DNA from: Isoetes taiwanensis | Taxonomy: Eukaryota > Streptophyta > Lycopodiopsida > Isoetales > Isoetaceae | Length of the DNA: 64,000 bases | NCBI GenBank assembly: GCA_021234155.1 | Contig: JAJEKV010000031.1 | Span: 10,496,728-10,560,727, forward strand | Reading direction: 5' to 3' | In this document: one piece after another, positions 50,690 to 60,760 of the stretch | Layout: the number at the start of each line of letters is the position of its first letter | Numbering within the stretch: position 1 is the first letter of the stretch | The notes under the pieces: generated by a model | Seen by the model: the letters and a program-made list of their open reading frames with translations, nothing else | Told to the model about the DNA's origin: nothing | Database searches by the model: none | Translations under genes and position numbers: made by a program

Positions 50690-51455
50690 TTATTGTATTC
50701 ACCATAAAATTTTGACCATAGTACTGGGATCCCTTATCGTAAAAGACCAGGCGCATGTCCTTGGGCATGACAGGTCACCCGCTTGGCATGTATTGCTGCA
50801 AGCTCGCGAGTCCCTCGAACAGACCCGACACCAACCGCCCGAAGCCATTTGAAGTTGAAGAATTTAAAGGCGTTGCTTGAATTCCATGGAATCGGGTATG
50901 ATGTATCACACCACACTCTTGCAATCTCTTTCACGAGCCCGGCAAATGGGAGACGCCGGAATGACCATCTCGCTCTTCCTTGATACTTCTAATCTCGCCC
51001 GAGCTTTAATGCTGCTTAGCCTTCGCCCGGCCACTACCCTCACCCACCCGGCATTTGCGGGCTGTTGCTCGGCCGACTCTTCCGCCATCTCCTCACATTT
51101 GGTCGCCTTCCCGCGCGTTGGGCCTCCTTTGATTTGAATATCTGGCGATCCACGGGAGGAGCAGAAGAGCAAGAAGAGGTGGGCTGCCCAATAATTAATC
51201 TGGCATCATATTCTGCTTTCCGCCGATCTCTCACATTTTCATCCTCCATCTCCTAACGGAGTGCACCTCCCTACTTACTCCCGAAATTCTCCCCATACCG
51301 CCGTCATGCGGTTTCTTTTCCTGATCTTCGTTAGGCATGGTCGGGAGAATCTTTATCGAGACTTCAGATTCAGATGTGGATGAAGGAGGCGACTAATGTA
51401 ATCACGGCCTTACACCACCGGATGGATCCTTTGCGATTTGCTTAGTTCTTGCCAT
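50690..51455 (-). pseudogene. Divergent histone H3-like gene, frameshifted
   Basis: Minus strand. A TAGTATAAAG box lies about 30 bases before ATG 51455, which sits in a GCC-ATG-GC context. The start MARTKQIAKDPSGGVRP aligns without gaps to the H3 tail: Ala1-Gln5, Ala7, Gly12, Gly13 and Pro16 agree, while Lys9 and Lys14 are lost. A TGA follows (51402-51404). The histone fold appears farther on: EIRSI, then RKSEMVIPASPICR, LVKEIA (50920-50937), a region with EFKQRL, VGLFEG (next frame), AAIHAKRVT (50773-50799) and, after a one-base insertion, MPKDMRLV. The order and spacing are those of H3 alphaN to alpha3. About 140 residues lie between tail and fold instead of about 30. At least four frame changes make it a pseudogene unless the assembly is at fault. 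It may derive from a variant H3 (CENH3-like length), or from a transposon- or virus-carried H3. Confidence 0.72.
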
Positions 51456-51481
51456 GGCTTCTCGCTGGATGGCGCTTTATA

Positions 51482-51491
51482 CTACGTAACA
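51482..51491 (-). promoter_or_regulatory. TATA-like box of the H3-like gene
   Basis: On the minus strand GTAGTATAAAG lies about 25-35 bases before ATG 51455. That is close for a transcription start plus leader, so the leader would be very short. Resemblance only. Confidence 0.35.
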
Positions 51492-51648
51492 CCGACAAAA
51501 ATAGACAACCGGCAAGAGATAAATAGTAAAAACAAAAGTTAAAGTAAAATATGATGGTAACTTTTTAAATAATTGTATGGAACCCTAAAAAAATATCGGA
51601 CAAAATACTTTAACCCTAAAAAACATCGGACAAAAAACACAAATAAAG

Positions 51649-52150
51649 CTAAAGGATAGACAATTTCTTGTTGATCGCTAAATCACTAAACTTTAGATTT
51701 CCCTCTTGCCTGTAATCAACCCTAATGCCATCAATGAAATAATGGAAGTCGTTAGCAATCTCCTCTGTCTCCAATAGCACTCTTAGCTTTGATAATGGCC
51801 ATTCGATTTCCATGGTGGTTGTATAAATGACTTCATCCCTCGCCATACCGAATATCCACCGCATCGAGTGTCCATTATGGTCCTCAAACGGCTCCCAAAA
51901 GTTGTGCAACCTCTCTTTTTCTGTTTCCTTCGTTCTAGTTGACAATTAACGTATAAATATTGTTTTGGAAGAAAGTATCTGAACTTAAAGGAGGACTTAA
52001 CTACGCGGCACTTTGTTAGTTGACCGGATGATTCGTGGAATCGAACATCCAATTCGGAAACAAAAAATAAGCCATCCACAAAATCGGCAGGGGAGAAAGC
52101 ACATATATGTCTTCTTGGAGCTTTTCAACTTCTGCGCCATCTAGAATATG
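51649..52150 (-). pseudogene. Unknown protein fragment
   Basis: Two overlapping minus-strand frames that look like one protein with a frame change near 51800: VDGLFFVSELDVRFHESSGQ at the start (about 52020-52080), RYFLPKQYLYV, then LSKLRVLLETEEIANDFHYF and IDGIRVDYRQEGNLKFSDLA near the end. The residue mix and hydrophobic spacing look like a folded domain. I do not recognise it. It lies upstream of the H3-like gene in the same orientation. Confidence 0.4.
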
Positions 52151-52560
52151 TTAGCAAATACCTCAAAACGGTGTGAAGATTTTGAAACTCATCCCTCACG
52201 CCTCCGTTTTCAGACATTCCCCGCTTGCACCTCGTCGTCAGGCATTTCTTCATTGCAATTACATTGTTCTCATTAGTGCCGGCTTACAAAGTTCACTTAA
52301 AGGGGTAATTCAACCGGCCTCAAGCTCGGTTTCCCGACCTTTTACGTTGTAATCATGTCAAGTAAAACCCGATGCCTATACCCCGCAAGGTCCCAGCATC
52401 CATACCTTTGGAAAAGGACAATTTCGATGTCTATGTGATACACGATAAGTACACTACTAATGCTTTCGGTAGAACGATATCCACGACGCCCGATAAACAT
52501 AAACCCGCATGTAAATTTGTTTGTAAACACGTGTCAAAGAAAGAAATGAAAAGATAAGGA

Positions 52561-52628
52561 GATCACACGACGAAACTATCTCTATGCTAGCTTAAGTAGC
52601 TAATGTGCCGCAACCGCGTCGTGTGATC
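52561..52628. repeat. Short hairpin with GATCACACGACG arms, copy 2
   Basis: GATCACACGACG (52561-52572) and its perfect reverse complement CGTCGTGTGATC (52617-52628) frame a 44-base loop. Arms match copy 1 at 50455; loops do not. A half-copy (GTCACACGACGG) occurs at about 48686. Confidence 0.8.
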
Positions 52629-55600
52629 CGATTAAGGTGGTTACCATTTCGCGCAATTTTGGGGAAGCCGTTTTTTGGTGGAGATTAGCTATTTGGCCAT
52701 ATCGGAAGGGGTATATGCATGTCGTATTGTTATACTTTCCACTTTCCTACCGCTAGAATTCAACTTGAACTCTTTATCCTACCTATCCAATGTGTCCAAG
52801 ACGTCTGATCGCCTTTTGTCGCTTAACTCTATGCTCGCCCCTGATGGCAAAGATATTCACCTGAAACCTATTGAGACAAAACCTCCCACTTCTTCACCTT
52901 GGGAGTTACGTAACGAGGCAAAAACACGAAATGATAGGAGACATGGATTGCGGATGAGGAGTGAAGGCGGAGAGGATGCACGCGTGGGCGCGGGCGACAA
53001 AGATCTAAGTTTGGCGCCAAAATTTGACAAGGGAGTTGGTGACACTGACAGTAGGCGGTCAAAGTCACCATTATTTTGGGCGGTGAAGTGACATTAAAAT
53101 GGTTGCAACAAAAGCACAGGCATCCCCTATGAAAATATGCCATGTGGATGCCAAGTAAGCCCCGCCATCCTTCTACACCGCCAACTAATACCCGACTTTA
53201 AAAGAAAAAGGCAAAACCTGATTGGTCGTGGCGAATCTGACGTGGAAATCTTTAACCCAAGATATGAGCCATTTTGAGACTCCAAATCTGCCCTAATGCA
53301 TGGACGTCGTACTTTCTTATTGTGTTCTGTCTTTGTCTTTAGAGATTGAGTTATATGGGGGGATGCCCATAGGGAGCATTTTTCAGTATGGACGGTAGGG
53401 TTCACGATGATTGGACCCTAATAATTGAGCAACAATGATTATACTGTTAAAAATATGTATAGTAGAGACTATAAGTCCTATTTTTGTCACATGCAGCTCT
53501 GGAGTAGTTTTGAAGAGTAAAAGAGCATGCATGTTGCATTGAGCTTACAACATGTAGATACGTCATATTTTCCAGCAATGGTAGGAAGGTTCAAGTTTCG
53601 ATGGTGGTAGGCATTTCAATGTACTCAATCATCTCGGTAAGAGTAACTTATCTCCCAACAAAAGCATACAAGGTACTAGAGGCTAAAGATTTCAGTAAGA
53701 AGGCCCAAAAGTTATATGCAGATAGAAGGTGGCAATAATTTTGCTGAATCTAATCTTTTGTTACATTTAAGTGAGTGCTTTAACCTTTAAAATTTCCAGC
53801 GTTCTAATTGCAGGTATTGAACTCACTTTATTGTGGCCTATGAACATTATAACTCTGTGGCCTACGGACATTATAACTCTGATATCATGCACGTGTTGCT
53901 TTCTTAAACATAGCCAGCATAGTCCAGATGAAGGGAATTAGGCCTTCCATACACACATCTTTGCTCAACAAAAATGTTACCTTGTTATCGTTTTCTATTT
54001 GTTAAAATATTCTATTCTATTCTACTCTTATGTTAGATTTCTGCAGTCATCTATAAGTTAGTTGAGTGTTCATGGAGAGAAATAGGTATTTAGAAATTAT
54101 TTGTTAGCTGCATAGAGGATAAGGATGTGATGATCTTTACACCCAAATGGAAATCCCAACAAGATAACTTGGCTGAATTGGGACATTTAATATGAAATTG
54201 CAGTACTCGGAAGTTGCCCTCTGTTGAAGAATCAAAGCAGATTGAGTACCATCTTGAGCATTTAAAATTTTGTTCAAATTGTTGTCCTGTCCTCCATATG
54301 TACTCATACTTATGCCCAATGAGAAGTGATTACCATCTTTCTATATATTAAATATCTCTGCACAATATGAATTTAATAAACTGTGTTAAACTTAAACTTA
54401 GATTAGAGTAAATTGTTGGCTCACATTTTAAGTAATGCAATACTTGGCAGTCATTAGTAAATGTGTCACCTATATAAAGTTGGTCATGAATAAGTATGTT
54501 TTCAAATGTGAAGAGTTGCAAAGCAATACCCGTTGGAAAAGGAATGTGTGCATTATAAAACATTTGAAGAAAAGGAATATGTACATTATGCGATAAAAAC
54601 TATACTTTTGTTCAATTAGGGGTGAAACCATTGCCAGATACCCTGAACTTGGCACGAATTTGACAGATTGTTTTTGTGTGAAACGGTGTACAACACGCAT
54701 TCATTGGAATCCTTAAAATAGCAAGATCCCTTAAAAGAACACACATGCACTGCAGTCCTTAAAATAGCTGAATCCCTTAAAACAGCAGATTCCTTTGCTA
54801 TGCTCGAAGAACAACATGCATTAGACAGTATCTATGATGTATCTTTATTTCTATTATTGAATATAGTATTTCATTCTTCAATTAAAAAAAAAAATTTTTG
54901 AAGTCAATCAGATCCTAAGATCATCAAGACTTTTAATCATGACATGACTTGCAAAATCATACATGGTATAATTATACTTAAACCAAAGACATGGTCACGA
55001 ACAATACTTCCAGTATTTAAATGATAGAGAAACATAGCAAGGAGTAAAAGACCCTGTTATATGCACCACAAGGACAAAAACAAGCATTAATCATGGTTGT
55101 CATACACTGGATAGTAGGTGTCATGGGTTCTTTTAAGTTTATCACCCTTCATTCTGCTTGTAACCAACAATCCCTAGTCTATCTATTATGCAGTTAGACC
55201 AACGCTATGCAATAAGGAATTATTTAGCCATGAGTTAATTTAAGACCTCTTTTCGACGAGAGATCGTTTTCTATCTTCAAGCCTTATGACAGTTGGCAAG
55301 CCAGTTTTGCTAAGACATTACCAATAGCAATCACTTCCACACCATGCATAAACTTTGATGCAATCAGGTGCCTATAATCAATATGCACAAAATCAATGCT
55401 TTAGAATTTCAAGAGATCGTCCCCTTTGCACCATGCAATAACCTATATCTCTGGTAAACTGCATGGCTATGTGACTTCAACCTAAACTTTAAATAAAAAT
55501 ATTATTCAGTATCTGCATATTTCTTAAGCGATTATATCTTCAAGATCTTATTTAATAAGCCTGCTAGTTAGCTCCTTTTATTCAGATGCTAATAAGAAGC

Positions 55601-55917
55601 TATTGTTTTTGCTACTTGCATTAGCAATCAGTTGCTTATAGTTTAACAGTTCACTTACCTCTGCCTTAGATCACAAGAAAAAGTTTTCTGGGCAATATGC
55701 ATGGCAGAACTAACAATGCATAACTATTCATGTCCGAAATAATCCTTTAGACTTCTTGCACTATTCAAGCTACATGATCCACTTTAATGATGCTTAGAAA
55801 CTTTTCATTTTCATCCAAGTATTATTCATGGCAATATGCATATAAATAGAATAGAATATGATTTTATGAATTGTGATCAACATCTAAAATAATATAAGCC
55901 CTCATGCACAAAAAGAC
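52629..55917. other. No recognisable gene
   Basis: The frame 52675-53091 (plus) is 138 codons, Asp/Lys-rich at its end, without a family match. After 53.1 kb the DNA is AT-rich. An inverted AGAAT tail (ATTCTATTCTATTCT) lies near 54008 and a direct one at 55845-55870. Confidence 0.45.
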
Positions 55918-56430
55918 TAATGCGAATCGATCCTCCATAGGATCGAGATTCTCAAGAGGAGGAGCATGCATGTTTTGCATGCAGTTTTGGACCTTTGGTT
56001 TAGTTTTTCATAGCAGGAGTCTTCTTCAGCTTCTCAAATTGGCGTTTCTTCTTCGCCTCAGCAGTTTCTTTTCTCTTCCTCTTGAACCATGTAAGGGAGG
56101 GGCTTCTTCCTGCATGGATAGACATTGTTGACGTTTTTTCATTCTCCTCTTTCCATCCTGGCATGGTTGTCTGGATTGAGGCAATTCTATTTCGTCTTTC
56201 GCGATTCTTCAAAGTTCAGCAAAGTTCTCTTCTTATCGGCAGTTTGGATGCATGATACGAGTCCTCATGATAATACAAATCGATCCACTCTATAAGATCG
56301 AGATTCTTAAGAGGAGGAGCATGCATGTTTTGCATGTATTTTTGGAGCTCTGGTTTAGTTTTTTATAGCAAGAATCTTCTTCAGCTTCTTCGTCTCAGCA
56401 GTTCCCTTTCTCTTCCTCTTGAACCCAACC
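55918..56430. repeat. Direct repeat, about 350-bp period
   Basis: 55918-56095 and 56269-56427 share GAATCGATCC, GATCGAGATTCT, AAGAGGAGGAGCATGCATGT, TGGTTTAGTTTTT, CTTCTTCAGCTTCT and TTTCTCTTCCTCTTGAACC. On the minus strand both encode KRKRK followed by Lys/Ala/Glu-rich sequence and later HAKHACSSS, in frame 56000-56212 for the first copy. A real coding origin is possible but unproved. Confidence 0.75.
56204..56272. repeat. Dispersed repeat, partner at 61578-61645
   Basis: GATTCTTCAAAGTTCAGCAA, AGTTCTCTTCTTA, TTTGGATGCATGAT and AGTCCTCATGA recur in the same order 5.4 kb away at 61578-61645. Confidence 0.8.
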
Positions 56431-58372
56431 CCCCAATTCCTTTTTAATTATGTATCTATCTATCTATTGTTTAAATTTGTTTTTTCTGGCAAGTGAGAAA
56501 CTTTTTTATTTTTTTCTTTATGTTGATTGTCTAAGGTTTTTGGGTTTCCCGAGAACAGAAAAATTTGCCGATTTCTAAAAATCGCGAAAGCTTTTTTCTA
56601 TGGTTTTTGAATGGGGACGTGTCCCCGCATGCTTTCTCTGTATTTCATCATCTCTCTGATAATCTGAGATGGAGGCTTAAAATTTTCCATTTCGGCTATG
56701 TAAAGATGCATAGGAACCCGGCATGCATGCCCGGTAGCAAATACATCTGCCCAATCTCTTCTTTTTTAGTCATATCTTCTTCCTTTACCGATTCCGGCCA
56801 TTTCTCACAGGATTCTAAAAGCCAAGGCAGACATGGTGGATTTGGAGCATGATTCTGGAAAGGATGGGCGAAAACAGCAACAAATTATTCTATCGAAAGT
56901 CTCATTCATGTTATTTGGTGGAGAAAGAAGCGATAAGGAAGGATTCATGTTATTCATCGATTCTATAGAGGCGGTGAAGAATGGGAGTTTTTGGAGTTAG
57001 TTACGCTGATTGCAGCCGATATTAGGCAAGAGATCAAGCTCTTCTGCTCAATTACATGTGTCAGCATTCATGTCAGGTAAAGTCTGATGTTTTGTTCTTC
57101 CTTAAGTCAAAAATCAAGAAAGAATTTTTAGTGTTTGGGTTTTCGGCATGGATCTCTTCACTGAATTAGAATGATTGGGCGTGTGGATCCAAAAATTACA
57201 GAAATTTGTTTCGTATGGTTTTGAATTTTGGGGCCCTCTTTTGGCCGAGATGGACCTGATTGCATAAGTTGAAGGGGCAATTCTGTCCTTTTAACCCAGG
57301 CGCTCATCGTCATTCTCTGGCCTTGGCAGATGCCAATATCATAATGAGTCAGAGGAGATTTAGAAGAGAATTACAACTGCATGAATGAAGAAAGATTGAG
57401 CTTGGTACCAAATGAAATATGATATTTGCTAAAAATATGCATGAGTTTTTCGTGTTAAGTTACCTAGACTTTTTTCCCTTGGTGTTCTCACAAACTGGGG
57501 TATGCCTGTCACTCATATCTTCTTTTCCTTGTTGTTCGAGGTAAATTGTAAAATGTTTGGTAACGGCTTTGAAGTTGTGCTACAGATGGGCATCCATTGA
57601 AGTTCCATACCACAACCAGTGTTGCCATCCTGATACCATCTCATAGTAAGTTTTGGCCTTATTTTAAGAAGTATCAGTTCATATAAATGAATTCAACAGA
57701 GTTTTTAAAACTAATTCCAGCTCACATGCTCATAAGTTTTTCATCTTCATGGATCCTCAACTCGCTCCAGATTTATAACCACCAAGGTATGTTGTGTGTG
57801 ATTCCTATTTTGTCTTACAGCACTTGGATTTTGTTTGAAATTATTTTATTTTTAATCATTCTTTATATGTGTATTCAAGTGTTAGGAATTGCATAGCCAT
57901 CTGTCCTAAGACATTTTATGTTTCATGGTGTCTCATGGTAAGATGTGGGTATTTAGAGCACCGTCATCTTGGAAGACATAGCCACACCATCATTGGCAAA
58001 TGTATTTTAAATTTCGATAGTTTTTAAGGTTATCCAGAGATAAAATTAGTTTAATGTGATTCAATGTCATTGAATTGGCTTCGATGTCGTTGAATTGGCT
58101 TTGCATTCTCAGGCGTAGAGTGGTGACTGAAAAAATACATTGACATACGTCCATGTTCCATGCAGGCATTTGTTGACATCTATGATTTTGTTCTCATTTT
58201 GTGGCTCTGAATGGTTGCCATCATTGCATTTCATTTTTTGTCTTATTCAATTTAGTTATATATAGTTAAACATGTATTTCCTCCTTTTTGCAGGTCCGAA
58301 CATATGGAAGACATCTGCTTAGTACATAATACTTCTAACATGTCTTTCAATCAAAGGTAACATAGTATGTGC
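56431..58372. other. No recognisable gene
   Basis: AT-rich. The frame 56565-56852 resembles no known family. CATGCATGCC-type words near 56715-56730 are simple. Confidence 0.45.
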
Positions 58373-58451
58373 ACTAAAATTTGAATATACCCAGCTTTCA
58401 CATTCAGCTTTCACATGGGCCATGTGAAAGCTGGGTACATTCAAATTTAGT
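58373..58451. repeat. Foldback inverted repeat, arms about 30 bp
   Basis: ACTAAAATTTGAATATACCC then AGCTTTCACAT on the left pairs with ATGTGAAAGCTGGGTACATT then CAAATTTAGT on the right (58422-58451), with one or two mismatches. An inner duplicate of CAGCTTTCACAT makes a second, nested palindrome (58405-58434). Confidence 0.9.
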
Positions 58452-60620
58452 GGGTTTAATGCATTGCTTCAGAAGTATAAGCTAATAGTACATTGAAGAG
58501 TTCTATAAATTTGTTACTTACTAAATTGTCAAAATGGATATAACTTCCAGAGGCAACTGGTTAGCTGCAAAAATGTTGTATGGTCTGCAGAGAGGAATTA
58601 CACATTAGCAGGTGAGTTCATCTTTATCGTATAATCATAGTGGTGGTCTTGCATGCTATTCTCACAAATGTCTATGATCTTCTAGAGCTGCAAAGACGAC
58701 TTATTATCATCAAATGTGTAATTCTATTTATTGTATCATGAACTTCAGAGTTGAAGTACTTTGGCATTTTTGATACCCAGAGAATAGTATTGTAGGTAAG
58801 CCATGCTTCCTCTATTTTAGGTTTTGCTTTAAAAGTGCCTTGCGTTCATGCTCTGGAGAACTGCTTCATTCCACAGTTAACTGTTTCATTCCACAGTTAA
58901 CTGTTAAAGTTTAGGGTTCATTTTAATATTTCTTAATACGTAGAACATGTGAAGTATGAAATGCTTGCTCTTTTCTGTGTCAGGAATAAGCCGCTTGCAC
59001 ATTTTCTGTTTTCACTCCTATATTAATAAAGCATTGGCAACAACATATGCTTATGAAGGTATAAATCCATCCCCAAGATCTTTGTGGTCCATGTGAGCAA
59101 ACCAGGAAAGCATTCTATGTTGTTAGTGAAGCTTGCTTATCTTTTCTAAGTCACTTTTCACTGGACTCTTTGCCAGGCAAGCCCAAATTTGGAACTATTG
59201 GGCTATACGTAGGAATAGTCCTATAAAATTAGGCTTTTTCTTTTCAGTTATATTTTATCATGCCACATAAATTGTCTTTGTCTGTCATGCTTTACCTCAA
59301 AGTTCTTCTAAGATCTCCCGTTATATTAACACTGTTATACAGTTATTCTATGAGCTTTGCACTGAGTTTTTGCAGTTTTCTTTATTGCAGGTGTTGCTGC
59401 GGCGTTTGGATGACATTATTGAAGGAGTTTCCTTTCAGGTTGGAAACTTTATTCTTCCTGGTTTTTCATTATAAAATTGACTTGCCATCTTCATTTTATC
59501 AACGCAATAATTTGATATATGTTGTGAGCTATGTAAAAACAAGAGTCTAGATAAAGCAGTCAGATGTCTATGCTCTGATATACTCTGATGCATACAAAGG
59601 TATGTTTCAAAATCATCCTATTCTTTATTTTAAATGTTCTTATAGTTAAATTGACAATTGCTCTGTGAATACTTATGGCAGAACGAACAGTTTGGGCCTT
59701 TAGAGCAAGGATGTCCCTTTTGATTTGGAACTCATTGCAAATTACCTTAATCTGTTACTTCTTTATTTTAATTGTTTCTAGCATTAGGGAGTATGGATTT
59801 GCCGCATGATTGTTTCTTAGATTGTGCATTAGAATCATAATAGGTAAATATTTAAATAACTGCTACATATTTGTTGAGTTGTGCAGTTCCCTCTGCTCAA
59901 AGAATCCATAGGCATTGCATACCAATTTCCAGGTCATATCTTTAAGACCTGAGGGCTTAATCTAATAAAATTAAGGGATTTGCATTTACCACGTCTTGAG
60001 TTGTGACATCCAATCTCAATTTATAATTCATCCTTTGTACTACTTAAAACGAATCTGTCTATACTCCAGAGCTGAAATCCTTTTAAAGGCTTCTTTATCT
60101 CTAATGTGTTGAGATGAGTTATCTTGCAATTCTTAGAGCCAAGACCAGAGGAGTTTATTATATTCTGAAAATCAGCTCTGTTTGAAAGAATTGATTAAGA
60201 CTCACATTGTAGTAAGCAATCTCCATTTTCATTTGTTTGCTGGTATACCTCGAAAATCTTTTGCAAATGTTAATGGTTTCTATTGCAACCTCTGGTTGAT
60301 TTTGTTCCCAGCAACTACCCTATTACAAGGGCTAATGGGAAAATCGAACTCCCTTCATCTTTTTTTCCAGCTAGGATAAACAAGTTTAGTTCTGCCATGA
60401 AATCTTTTATTGGTTGAGACAAATAAGCTTCATTCCTGAAGATCTCTTTCCAATTAAAATAAACAAGATTCATATTCACATGTTTGCCATAAATGAGTAA
60501 TTTGTTCTTCATTTCTAACCTTTCGATATTTTCTCTTAAACTATGAAACCTAGAGTATGCATTGTTGGAATGGCCAATATCTTTAAAATACAATTCATCA
60601 ATAAGAAGTCATCAACATGC
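58452..60620. other. AT-rich DNA, no gene seen
   Basis: A 19-base sequence containing ATTCCACAGTTAACTGTT is duplicated at about 58868-58905. Nothing else recognised. Confidence 0.45.
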
Positions 60621-60760
60621 ATTCCTAAAATGGCCAATATCTTCAAAATGCATTTCACATTGCACAAAATGAAAAGGAAGGTTGAAAAACGTTCCTAAAA
60701 TCGCTTTTATCTTCAAAATGCATTTCACATTGCACAAAATGAAAAGGAAGGTTGAAAAAC
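60621..60760. repeat. Tandem duplication, 70-bp period
   Basis: Two units, 60621-60690 and 60691-60760, each with TTCCTAAAAT, ATCTTCAAAATGCATTTCAC and AAAATGAAAAGGAAGGTTGA. A weaker third relative (GGAATGGCCAATATCTTTAA) precedes them at about 60566. Confidence 0.93.

Noticed and set aside
45236-52150. Endogenous giant-virus insertion
   Set aside because: Only gene density, short promoters and an H3-like gene point that way. No capsid, packaging ATPase, DNA polymerase B or other hallmark was seen, so it is kept only as a hypothesis in the findings.
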